A stretch of DNA of 64,000 nt, taken from NCBI GenBank assembly GCA_041741155.1, contig JBGSKO010000178.1, forward strand, positions 28,280-92,279, written 5' to 3'. The notes beneath the pieces are model-generated. The model made no database searches and had not been told where the DNA came from. It worked only from the letters and a program-made list of their open reading frames with translations. Source of the stretch: M3007 sp041741155 (GTDB lineage Bacteria > Bacteroidota > Bacteroidia > Chitinophagales > Saprospiraceae). This document shows, one piece after another, positions 1 through 7,714 of this stretch (position 1 is the first letter of the stretch; every line of letters starts with the position of its first letter). Both the position numbers and the translations under genes were made by a program.

Positions 1-515
1 CCGGGTATTTTACGCAGATACTGGCTCAACAATTTGAGCGCGTGCATGCACTCGATAGCTATGAGCCTTCGAATGTACCCGGCAACGTTGCCTTTAAGCA
101 AACCGACCTGAACAGAAACTGGCCTTTGGGGGATCGCACTGCCGACCTGTTGGTGGCGCTCGAAGTGATTGAACACTTGGAAAATCCGCGCCATTTTTTT
201 CGGGAAACCACCCGCGTGCTGCGGCCCGGCGGCTACGGGTTTGTTTCCACACCGAATAACCATTCCCTGGCCAGTCTGCTAACGTTTATTACCAAAGGCC
301 AGCACCGCGCGTTTCAGGCGCCGTCGTATCCGGCGCACATTACACCCATTTTAAAAGTTGACCTGGAGCGGATACTTCTGGAAAATGGGCTGCTTGCCTG
401 CGGATTTTTCTATACAAACCGGGATACGCTGCCGCTGCTGCATACCGAAATACGGATCGGTGGCCCCTTGTTTTCCTTCAACTTTGGGGTTTTGTTTCAA
501 AAACCTGCTCTCTAA
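1..515 (+). CDS. Class I SAM-dependent methyltransferase, 5' end cut by window
   Basis: The reading frame is open to the first base, and the residues before the first in-frame GTG (GYFTQILAQQFERVHALD) look like the end of motif I and motif II of a class I SAM methyltransferase, so the gene starts outside the window. Later motifs are visible: ALEVIEHLENP (acidic motif followed by the typical EHL) and LRPGGYGFVSTPN (post-III motif). The family methylates small molecules, often sugars or lipids. As first gene of a glycosyltransferase run it could methylate a polysaccharide residue or chain end; that is inference. Its TAA stop overlaps the ATG of the next gene by one base, suggesting translational coupling. 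Confidence 0.85.
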   Translation, partial: GYFTQILAQQFERVHALDSYEPSNVPGNVAFKQTDLNRNWPLGDRTADLLVALEVIEHLENPRHFFRETTRVLRPGGYGFVSTPNNHSLASLLTFITKGQHRAFQAPSYPAHITPILKVDLERILLENGLLACGFFYTNRDTLPLLHTEIRIGGPLFSFNFGVLFQKPAL

Positions 516-1516
516 TGAACATCGCGCTGTACTCCCCCAATTTTCACCCGCTTACCGGCGGCCTGGAAAATGTGGCGCTCGATCTGGCCACAGAATTTGC
601 CCGTGCCGGACATACGGTCACAGTCATCACCTTGACCTCGGCCGATGCGCCCGATTTGTTTCCGTTCCGGGTGTTGCGCCGTCCAAATATTTTCAAACAA
701 ATAGCGGCCATGCGTCGGGCAGACGTGGTATTGATGCTGAATGTCAGCCTGAAAGGCGTTTTGCCATGGCTGTTGTCGGGGCGCCCGCTGGTAGTTTCGC
801 ACCAGACACCGAATACCACCGACCGGCGCGGACGACTGAAAACCTGGGTAGCCAACCGTTTGGCCGCCCGGAATATCGGGTGCAGCGCGTACATGAGCGG
901 GCAATTTGCCGACGCCGTGACGGTGCCGAACCCGTACGACAACACGGTGTTTCGCCTGACGGAGCCGTGGGTTTTTCGCAAGCGCGACCTCGTTTTTGTG
1001 GGCCGTCTGGTATCCGACAAAGGCGCCGACTTGCTGCTGCAAGCGTTGGCGATGTTGCGTGCAAACGGACCGCAACCCAGTCTGACCATCATCGGTGGCG
1101 GTCCGGAGGAGGAGGCGCTGCGCCAACAAACGCACGAACTCGGGCTGGACGATCAGGTCGTGTTTGCCGGCGTAAAAAAAGGGGCGGAACTCGCGGCGCT
1201 GCTGAATGCACATCGGGCACTGGTGGTCCCTTCGGTATGGGATGAACCGTTCGGCATTGTGGCGCTGGAGGGTTTGGCTTGTGGCTGCATTGTTGTCGGG
1301 TCGGCGGGAGGAGGTTTGCCGGAGGCGCTTGGCGATCTGGGACTGACGTTCCCCAACGGCGATGTGCGGGCGCTTGCCGCACGGTTGTTGCGGGTTTGGG
1401 AACATCCGTTGCAATACCTGCCCGAGACGAAAAAACTGGCCGAACACCTGTGGAAACACGAGCGGGAGGCGGTGGCGGAGGCTTATTTGAAGGTGTTATC
1501 TTTTGAAAAATTGTGA
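515..1516 (+). CDS. GT4-family glycosyltransferase
   Basis: This 333-residue protein has the GT-B fold signature of family 4. The N-terminal domain begins NIALYSPNFHPLTGGLENVA with the glycine-rich acceptor-side loop. The C-terminal nucleotide-sugar domain starts near residue 165 (LVFVGRLVSDKGADLLLQAL). The EX7E retaining-transferase motif is present as EPFGIVALE, followed by GCIVVGSAGGGLPE. It probably adds one sugar to a lipid-linked oligosaccharide on the cytoplasmic side of the membrane. The ATG shares a base with the upstream stop, and its TGA overlaps the next gene's GTG by four bases. Donor and acceptor cannot be read from sequence. Confidence 0.9.
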   Translation: MNIALYSPNFHPLTGGLENVALDLATEFARAGHTVTVITLTSADAPDLFPFRVLRRPNIFKQIAAMRRADVVLMLNVSLKGVLPWLLSGRPLVVSHQTPNTTDRRGRLKTWVANRLAARNIGCSAYMSGQFADAVTVPNPYDNTVFRLTEPWVFRKRDLVFVGRLVSDKGADLLLQALAMLRANGPQPSLTIIGGGPEEEALRQQTHELGLDDQVVFAGVKKGAELAALLNAHRALVVPSVWDEPFGIVALEGLACGCIVVGSAGGGLPEALGDLGLTFPNGDVRALAARLLRVWEHPLQYLPETKKLAEHLWKHEREAVAEAYLKVLSFEKL

Positions 1517-2760
1517 TCTTGGATGAAGCGATAGATAACACCGCTCGCCGGCAACGGCAAAACACACGCCTCCTGGCTTTCGTGTTGCTCTACACGCTAT
1601 TGGCGGGAGCCGTTCGGAAGTGGGTCATACTCAGCGGCCCGATCAGCAATGTGCTGTTGTTGGGGCATATTCTGCTGCCCTGGCTGTTTTATTTGCTGGC
1701 GCCCGGGAGCAAGCAACGCTACACGCCGGTACTGCTGCTGTTTGGCGCGATGCTCCTGCTCATGGCTTTCAATCCGCTGAACCAGTCTGTCTATCACGGC
1801 GCGTTTGGGTTGTTGCTGCACCTGGGGTTTTGGCTTTTTGCTTTCCACTATTTGGAAAACCGGCGCCTGTACGTCTGGGAGAACCTGTTCGGCCTGTTGC
1901 TCGTCCTGTTTTTTGTCGAGATCATACTGGGCATTTTCCAGTATAGCCTTCCCCGAACCCACTTTATCAACCGATATGCTGCCGAAACCGCCACAAGCAT
2001 CGCCTACGTGGGAGAGCGGGCGCGGGTGACCGGTACGTTCAGTTATGTGGCGGGCTTCACGTCCTGGCTGTTTTTTGCCAATATCTGGATATGGAGCTTG
2101 GCTTTGCAGGGGCGTTCGATTCGGCTGGTTGCCTTTTTGACGGCACTGGCTGTATTTGCCAGTCTCCTATCGGGTGCGCGCATGGCGTTGGCCTTGACCC
2201 TGCTGTTCGCCGTGTTGATGTTTTGGGGCGTCCTGAAACGCCTTTCCTTTCCCAAAGTCTTCGCGGTGCTGCTGATCAGCGTGCTGGCGGGAGCGGGCGC
2301 TTATCAGCGGAGCGCTTTTGTGCAGGAGGCGTGGAGCAATTTTTATTCCCGCATCGAAGACGGTATCCGGGATGAAGAATTTGGCCGGCGCACCTACGGC
2401 GTTATCACTGAAATTATTGACTACCGCGGCGACTATCCGGTACTGGGCACCGGCCTGGGAGCCACTTACCAGGGTGCGCGTATTATCTGGGGGGAATCGT
2501 ATTTCATCAAGCGGTATGGCGGTTTTGAAGAAGAGCCGGAGCGTATCGTATTGGAGGGCGGGTATCTGCTGTTTGTGCTGCGCACGGCGCTGTTGATTTA
2601 TTTTTTAAAACAACTTCGAATCCCGGTCTTGCACAAAGTTCTCTTTGGAATAATCATTCTTCTGTTTACCCACAGCATTTTCAATGTGTACAATCTGGTG
2701 TTTATTCCCTTCGCATTGAGTTTGCTTGAAACAGCTCAATTAAAACCCATCGAATCGTGA
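1513..2760 (+). CDS. O-antigen ligase/polymerase-like membrane protein
   Basis: This 415-residue protein consists almost entirely of hydrophobic helices (about ten to twelve predicted by eye), with a longer polar stretch near residues 255-345. That is the organisation of the O-antigen ligase/polymerase (Wzy/WaaL) superfamily, where a large periplasmic loop carries the catalytic arginines; here the stretch holds RSAFVQEAWSNFYSRIEDG and a downstream GLGATYQGA. The probable role is polymerisation or transfer of undecaprenyl-linked glycan at the periplasmic face. It starts with GTG inside the previous stop (GTGA) and ends overlapping the next GTG, so it is part of the coupled chain. Whether it polymerises or ligates cannot be decided from the sequence. 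Confidence 0.75.
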   Translation: MILDEAIDNTARRQRQNTRLLAFVLLYTLLAGAVRKWVILSGPISNVLLLGHILLPWLFYLLAPGSKQRYTPVLLLFGAMLLLMAFNPLNQSVYHGAFGLLLHLGFWLFAFHYLENRRLYVWENLFGLLLVLFFVEIILGIFQYSLPRTHFINRYAAETATSIAYVGERARVTGTFSYVAGFTSWLFFANIWIWSLALQGRSIRLVAFLTALAVFASLLSGARMALALTLLFAVLMFWGVLKRLSFPKVFAVLLISVLAGAGAYQRSAFVQEAWSNFYSRIEDGIRDEEFGRRTYGVITEIIDYRGDYPVLGTGLGATYQGARIIWGESYFIKRYGGFEEEPERIVLEGGYLLFVLRTALLIYFLKQLRIPVLHKVLFGIIILLFTHSIFNVYNLVFIPFALSLLETAQLKPIES

Positions 2761-3923
2761 GAATTCTCGTTAGCAACTTTGGTCGGCAGTACTGCAACGA
2801 GTTGTTGGTGGCCTTGCAGCGAAAAAACCTGCTTGGTGTGTTTTGCACGGCGCTGGCAGCAAACCGGTACCATTGGGAAACCTTCCCGAAACTATTCCGG
2901 CAACAGTTGCGCAAACGGGTATTCTCAGGGGTTCCGCCGGAAAAAATCAAACACTTCCCGTTGCTTTTTTTGCTGGAACGGGTGTTCCGAGACCGCTTGC
3001 CCTGGACGAGTCGTGTACTGGGCGACCTATTCGACCGGCGAGTGGCTGCTCGTGTTCGATCCGGTGCTTACGATGCGGTGATTACTTACGAAAACACCAA
3101 CCGCTTCACGATGCGCGCCGCCCGGGAGGCGGGCAAAACGACTATCCTCGACCTCGCCCAAATTCACCAGGAGGATATTTTGGCGTATGCCCTTTGGTTC
3201 ATGTCGCCCGAACAACTCAGGCAAGAGGTGGAGATCGTCAATCCGAGAAAAGCGGCGGCATTGCGAGACACCGACTATGTGCTGGTGCTGTCTTCGTTTG
3301 CTGCCGAATCCATGCTTCGGCATGGCTGGCCGGCGAATCGCCTGTTCACGGTGCATTTGGGCGTGGATTTGCAGCGGTTTTTTATCAAACAGCAATACCA
3401 CAGCGAAGGACCTCTGCGCCTGCTTTTTGTGGGTACCATGACCAAGCGGAAAGGACTGGAGGTACTGTTGCAGGCTATGGAATATTTACCCAAAGATGCC
3501 GTCGAGCTCACCCTCGTTGGTCCGATGGCCGATGCCCGCGATCTCCTGGCCCGGCACGCCGAAAAATTCCGTTATCGGCCTTTCCTGCACCACGAAGCGC
3601 TGGTAGAGTACTATCAGGAGGCAGATGTATTTGTGTTTCCTTCGCTGCTCGACTCCTGGGCGCAGACGGTAGTAGAGGCCATGGCATGCGGTACGCCGGC
3701 TATTGTTACCGAGAACACCGGTGCCAAAGATGCTGTCCGGCAGGGTGGGGGATGGGTGATCCCGGCCAATGATGCCCTTGCCCTTGCCGACCAAATTCAG
3801 TATTGTCTGAACCATCGCACCGAAATTGAAAGCTGCGGAAAACAAGCGCATTCTATTGCAAAACAATATACCTGGGATAACTATCATAACAAATTGATAG
3901 AAATAATAGAAAAAATTAAATGA
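2757..3923 (+). CDS. GT4-family glycosyltransferase
   Basis: This 388-residue GT-B protein has an N-terminal domain (ILVSNFGRQYCNELLVALQR) and a clear GT4 nucleotide-sugar domain from about residue 215 (LRLLFVGTMTKRKGLEVLLQAM). The normal EX7E motif is altered: DSWAQTVVEAMACGTPAIV keeps the second glutamate but has Asp/Ser where the first usually lies. This also occurs in active GT4 enzymes, so loss of activity is not implied. It starts with GTG overlapping the upstream TGA, and its TGA overlaps the next ATG (ATGA). The likely role is sugar addition in surface polysaccharide assembly. Confidence 0.88.
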   Translation: MRILVSNFGRQYCNELLVALQRKNLLGVFCTALAANRYHWETFPKLFRQQLRKRVFSGVPPEKIKHFPLLFLLERVFRDRLPWTSRVLGDLFDRRVAARVRSGAYDAVITYENTNRFTMRAAREAGKTTILDLAQIHQEDILAYALWFMSPEQLRQEVEIVNPRKAAALRDTDYVLVLSSFAAESMLRHGWPANRLFTVHLGVDLQRFFIKQQYHSEGPLRLLFVGTMTKRKGLEVLLQAMEYLPKDAVELTLVGPMADARDLLARHAEKFRYRPFLHHEALVEYYQEADVFVFPSLLDSWAQTVVEAMACGTPAIVTENTGAKDAVRQGGGWVIPANDALALADQIQYCLNHRTEIESCGKQAHSIAKQYTWDNYHNKLIEIIEKIK

Positions 3924-5050
3924 CGATCCTGCACATCACACCTTCCTACAAACCTGCCTATCATTATGGCGGGCCGATCATCACGGTCAGCCGTTTGGCG
4001 GAGGAGCAGGCAAAGGCCGGTGCAGCGGTGTGGGTATATACTACAACGGCCAACGGGGTGCAGGAGTTGGAAGTTCCGACCGATGTGACACAAGTTATGG
4101 ACGGAGTGCAGGTCCGTTTTTTCAAGCGGTGGACGGGCGATCACGGGCACTTCAGTCCGGCGCTTCTTTGGGCGGTTTGGCGGAGTGCCCGACGGTTTCA
4201 GGTCGTTCACATTCATTCCTGGTGGAACTGGGTGGCCTTTGGGGCCGTATTGGCATGCCGCCTCCGGGGAGTACTGGTTATTGTGAGTCCACACGGGATG
4301 CTAAGTCCATACACCGTGCGGAGTTTTATGCGTCGTTTTTTCCAGAAGCACATTGGGCGCCGGCTGTTGGGCGGCAGCATTATGCACGCCACCTCGAAAC
4401 AAGAATCCCGGGAGCTGCAAGTGCTGCAATCCGGGCCGGCGCCGGTGGTTATTCCGAATATCGTGTATTTGCCGGAGTACCATCCGGTGGAAAACCCCGC
4501 CGTCGGGACGCCGATACGCCTGTTGTTTTTATCCCGTATTGATCCCAAAAAAGGTGTGGATGTCTTGTTTCGGTCATTGGCGATGTTGAAAGCCTGGGAT
4601 TGGCAGCTTCGTATCGGCGGCGCTATTGGCTCGGTTTACCAGCAAAAGATGGAAACACTGGCGGAAAACCTTGGGCTTGCTGATCGGATTCATTGGCTCG
4701 GCTGGATGCAGGATGCGGCCAAATGGAATTTGCTGGCTCAGTCCGACCTGTTCATCCTGCCCTCGCACAATGAAAACTTTGCTATTGTGGTGCTGGAAGC
4801 GCTCGCTGCAGGTACGCCGGTGGTGGTCGGCAATCAGGTTGGTTTGCACGAATATGTAGCTGAAAATGACCTCGGTTGGCGGACCGATCCCAACCCGGAA
4901 GCGCTTCGACAAACGCTGGAGCAAGCCTTCGCCGACACCGAAAAAAGGCAGCGCATTCGCCGAACGGCGCCCGACAACGTTCGCGCAGATTTTGAACCTG
5001 CGAAGGTGGCGCAGATGTATTTGCAGATGTACCGTCAATTCCTATGGTGA
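3920..5050 (+). CDS. GT4-family glycosyltransferase
   Basis: This 376-residue GT4 enzyme begins TILHITPSYKPAYHYGGPI, the family's N-terminal glycine loop. Its second domain begins near IRLLFLSRIDPKKGVDVLF, and the complete EX7E motif ENFAIVVLE is followed by GTPVVVGNQVGLHEYV. Closest in style to WcaL/WcaI-like exopolysaccharide transferases, but the sugar cannot be assigned. Its ATG overlaps the previous TGA by four bases, and its end overlaps the next gene by seven bases, continuing the coupled arrangement. Confidence 0.9.
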   Translation: MTILHITPSYKPAYHYGGPIITVSRLAEEQAKAGAAVWVYTTTANGVQELEVPTDVTQVMDGVQVRFFKRWTGDHGHFSPALLWAVWRSARRFQVVHIHSWWNWVAFGAVLACRLRGVLVIVSPHGMLSPYTVRSFMRRFFQKHIGRRLLGGSIMHATSKQESRELQVLQSGPAPVVIPNIVYLPEYHPVENPAVGTPIRLLFLSRIDPKKGVDVLFRSLAMLKAWDWQLRIGGAIGSVYQQKMETLAENLGLADRIHWLGWMQDAAKWNLLAQSDLFILPSHNENFAIVVLEALAAGTPVVVGNQVGLHEYVAENDLGWRTDPNPEALRQTLEQAFADTEKRQRIRRTAPDNVRADFEPAKVAQMYLQMYRQFLW

Positions 5051-6051
5051 AAATAGTGTTTCGCCGCCCACAGCCGGGCGGGTTCTACAGCATAGAGCGC
5101 TCGTTTGACGCGATATGGCCCGAGTTGGTTCGGCAAGGCGGGCGGCTGGAGCGCATCACAGCGGTTTGCGCGAGCAAGGGTTTGTGGCCCCGTTTGCGCA
5201 TTCTGGCCCAAATGGCGGCCATGCGGGCAGATGTTTTTCACCTTACGGGCGACATCCACTTTGCGGCCCTGGCCCTGCCGGGGAAAAAGACGATCCTGAC
5301 GGTACACGATTGCGGATTTATGCGCCATCCGAATCCGCTGGTCCGTCGGGTACTATGGTTGTTTTGGCTGAAATGGCCCGTGCGGCACTGTCGCTTCATC
5401 ACGGCTGTTTCGGCAGCTACCAAAGCGGAAATCGTGCGGCACACCGGCTGCAACCCGGATAAAATTACGGTGATACCGAGTGCTATTCCAGCGCACTTCC
5501 GGCCACTGCCAAAGATTTTTCACCTCGAAAAACCGCGAATTCTGCACATCGGCTCGGCGCCCAATAAAAACCTGCACCGGCATATCGAAGCCTTGCGCGG
5601 CCTGCCCTGCGTGCTGCATATCGTAGCCAGGTTGGGCGAGACTGAAAAACGCCTGCTTGACCAGTGCGGCGTGGAATATGAATGTACACCCGACCTTGAC
5701 GACTCGGGTATTGTGCAGGCGTATGCGCGGTGCGATATACTGCTTTTTGCCTCCACCCTGGAGGGATTTGGTATGCCCATCCTGGAAGCGCAATCGGTGG
5801 GCCGGCCGGTGGTGACGTCCAACTGCTCCAGTATGCCGGAGGTGGCCGGCGACGGCGCCTGCTTCGTCAACCCGCTCGATGTGGTGTCCATTCGGGAAGG
5901 CGTGCTGCGGGTAATCCAGGACGCCGAATTTCGGGAAACGTTGGTACAACGCGGCTATGAAAATACCCAACGTTTCCAAACCCGGGCGGTGGCGGCAGCT
6001 TACATACGCCTCTACGACCTAAACCCTATAAATCCTCATAAACCCTCATAA
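5044..6051 (+). CDS. GT4-family glycosyltransferase
   Basis: This 335-residue glycosyltransferase opens with VKIVFRRPQPGGFYSIERSF. It has a central ILTVHDCGFM strand and HTGCNPDKITVIPSAIP, and a donor-binding domain with PRILHIGSAPNKNLHRHIEAL and the EX7E motif EGFGMPILE. The pattern HDxxFxxxP together with VxVIPNG-like text is common in GT4 mannosyl- or rhamnosyltransferases of exopolysaccharide loci. ATG at 5044 or GTG at 5047 could both start it; the ATG is preferred. The 3' end runs into short repeats of ataaaccctc, which form the last codons and the 15-bp gap to the next gene. Confidence 0.88.
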   Translation: MVKIVFRRPQPGGFYSIERSFDAIWPELVRQGGRLERITAVCASKGLWPRLRILAQMAAMRADVFHLTGDIHFAALALPGKKTILTVHDCGFMRHPNPLVRRVLWLFWLKWPVRHCRFITAVSAATKAEIVRHTGCNPDKITVIPSAIPAHFRPLPKIFHLEKPRILHIGSAPNKNLHRHIEALRGLPCVLHIVARLGETEKRLLDQCGVEYECTPDLDDSGIVQAYARCDILLFASTLEGFGMPILEAQSVGRPVVTSNCSSMPEVAGDGACFVNPLDVVSIREGVLRVIQDAEFRETLVQRGYENTQRFQTRAVAAAYIRLYDLNPINPHKPS

Positions 6052-6066
6052 ACCATAAAATCAACC

Positions 6067-6918
6067 ATGCAATCCCTTCCCATCAGTGTCATCGTGCTGA
6101 CCTATAACGAGGAGCGCAACCTTGCCGACTGCCTCCGCTCCGTGCAGGGCTGGGCAGGCGAAATATTTGTGGTGGACTCTGGATCTACGGATAACACGGC
6201 CCAAATAGCTGAAAGTTTTGGCGCAATGGTGGTAGAACATCCGTTTGAAAACTACAGCCGACAGCGCAATTGGGCCCTGAAAAACTTACCCCTTCGCAAT
6301 GATTGGGTACTCCACCTCGATGCCGATCACCGCGTGACCGATGCACTAAAAAAAAACCTGTTCGATGTTTTTTCAAAACCCGTTCCGGACGACGTACACG
6401 GTTTTATGGTGAGCCGTCGCACGATTTTTATGGGGAAATGGATTCGTTTTGGCGGGCATTATCCGGTGTACCACGCCGTGCTTTTTCGGAAAAACAACGG
6501 CTATTGCGAGGAGAAACGCTACGACCAGCATTTCAAGGTGGAAGGAAAGGTCCAAAAGCTTCGGGGAGACATCGTGGATATCATTACAGATTCGCTGAGC
6601 CGCTTCACCGAACGCCACAACCGGTGGTCAACCCTGGAAGCAGAGGAGGTGGTGCATGGTGGCGCACTGGACCCGGACAAACTATTACAGCCCAACCCGC
6701 TCGGAAACCCGATGCAGCAGCGACGATTTCTGAAGTCGTTGTACGAGCGGATGCCGTTATTTGTGCGCCCAATGCTTTATTTTCTGGTTCGATATTTCCT
6801 GCGGCTGGGTTTTCTGGATGGTCGCCGAGGGTTGATTTTTCACTTCCTCCAGGGGTTCTGGTTCCGATTTCTCGTAGATGCCAAGGTGTTTGAGCAAAAG
6901 CACCGTACTGCAAACTGA
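6067..6918 (+). CDS. GT2-family glycosyltransferase, WaaE/KdtX-like
   Basis: This 283-residue GT-A enzyme has ISVIVLTYNEERNLADCL at the start, VVDSGSTDNT for nucleotide binding and a metal-binding DADH motif in VLHLDADHRVTD. The QRNWAL segment and the C-terminal region with VRPMLYFLVRYFLRLGFLDG are characteristic of the WaaE/KdtX-like subgroup, which adds glucose to lipopolysaccharide core heptose in enterobacteria. The subgroup also occurs in capsule loci, so a core-glucose role is not proven here. The C-terminal 60 residues are hydrophobic and probably membrane-associated. It sits 15 bases after the preceding GT4 gene in the same operon. Confidence 0.88.
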   Translation: MQSLPISVIVLTYNEERNLADCLRSVQGWAGEIFVVDSGSTDNTAQIAESFGAMVVEHPFENYSRQRNWALKNLPLRNDWVLHLDADHRVTDALKKNLFDVFSKPVPDDVHGFMVSRRTIFMGKWIRFGGHYPVYHAVLFRKNNGYCEEKRYDQHFKVEGKVQKLRGDIVDIITDSLSRFTERHNRWSTLEAEEVVHGGALDPDKLLQPNPLGNPMQQRRFLKSLYERMPLFVRPMLYFLVRYFLRLGFLDGRRGLIFHFLQGFWFRFLVDAKVFEQKHRTAN

Positions 6919-6933
6919 TTTGATTTTACGATT

Positions 6934-7500
6934 TTGAATTTACCTGTTGACCTTTCCCGATACGATAATACCGCCTTCGACCGTGGCGCGCCGCGTTGGA
7001 AAGAGGCGTTGTGGCTGCTGGTCAGTGCGTTGTTTTTTCAGTCTGACCTGGCTGTTTGGAACGACGCTAAAATCGTGCTACTGCGTTGTTTTGGCGCGCA
7101 AGTAGGGCGAGGCGTGCTGCTCAAACCCCGCGTGACGATCAAGTTCCCCTGGAAACTGTCCATCGGTGATCATGTTTGGATAGGGGAGGGCGTCTGGATT
7201 GACAACCTGGCGCCGGTAGCGCTTGGTAGCCACGTATGCCTCTCGCAGGGCGCTATGCTGCTCACCGGCAACCATGATTACTCGCGGCCGACATTCGACC
7301 TGATTGTAAGCCCGATTCGGGTGGAAAACGGTGCCTGGGTAGGCGCCAGGGCACTCGTATGCCCCGGTGTGGTTCTGCATGAATGTGCGGTGCTGACGGT
7401 AGCTTCCGTGGCTACCCATAATTTGGAGGCATTTGGAATTTACCAGGGGAATCCGGCGGTGTTCAAGCGGACGCGGGACGTGCGCAGCGGCGGGACATAG
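6934..7500 (+). CDS. WcaF-like sugar O-acetyltransferase (left-handed beta-helix)
   Basis: This 188-residue hexapeptide-repeat acyltransferase closely follows the colanic acid acetyltransferase WcaF pattern: DLSRYDNTAFDRGAPRWKEALW at the N-terminus, RCFGAQVGRGVLLKPRVTIKFPWKLSIGDHVWIGEGVWIDN as beta-helix rungs, and the catalytic-loop histidine in TGNHDY. It would move an acetyl group from acetyl-CoA to a polysaccharide sugar. The only plausible start is TTG at 6934, sixteen bases after the previous stop; no in-frame ATG precedes the conserved N-terminus. It is the last gene of the operon, followed by a strong terminator. Confidence 0.88.
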   Translation: MNLPVDLSRYDNTAFDRGAPRWKEALWLLVSALFFQSDLAVWNDAKIVLLRCFGAQVGRGVLLKPRVTIKFPWKLSIGDHVWIGEGVWIDNLAPVALGSHVCLSQGAMLLTGNHDYSRPTFDLIVSPIRVENGAWVGARALVCPGVVLHECAVLTVASVATHNLEAFGIYQGNPAVFKRTRDVRSGGT

Positions 7501-7530
7501 GTTCCCGGAATATGTACAGGGTATATTAAA

Positions 7531-7568
7531 AAACGCCGAAGGGAGCCAGTCCCTTCGACGTTTTTTTT
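7531..7568. terminator. Bidirectional rho-independent terminator
   Basis: An 11-bp stem (one mismatch) with loop gccag at 7534-7560 is preceded by a run of A and followed by eight T. It terminates the polysaccharide operon on the + strand. On the - strand the same stem followed by TTTTTT lies just after the 3' end of the tRNA gene, so it can serve both. Confidence 0.9.
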
Positions 7569-7569
7569 G

Positions 7570-7643
7570 TAGCGCGGGGGAGACTTGAACTCCCGACCTC
7601 ATGATTATGAATCATGTGCTCTAACCAGCTGAGCTACCGCGCC
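7570..7643 (-). tRNA. tRNA-Met (anticodon CAT)
   Basis: The - strand folds as a full cloverleaf: 7-bp acceptor ggcgcgg/ccgcgct ending in a G-U pair, D stem gctc/gagc, anticodon stem catga/tcatg with loop ttcataa (anticodon CAT), T arm gggag-ttcaagt-ctccc and discriminator A. CCA is not encoded. The G-U pair at 1-72 and normal internal features make it an elongator rather than initiator tRNA. A tRNA-Ile2 with lysidine-modified CAT cannot be excluded from sequence alone. Confidence 0.9.
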
Positions 7644-7714
7644 ATTTTTTGCGGGGGCAAAGATAACAGCATGGTTGTCGAAAAACCAAAGCCGACGCCA
7701 AGCATTTCTTAAAA

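Noticed and set aside
512..1459. 315-residue reading frame on the - strand under the first GT4 gene
   Set aside because: It lies wholly antisense to a gene with clear GT4 motifs, and its product is rich in Arg, Gln and His as expected from a shadow frame.
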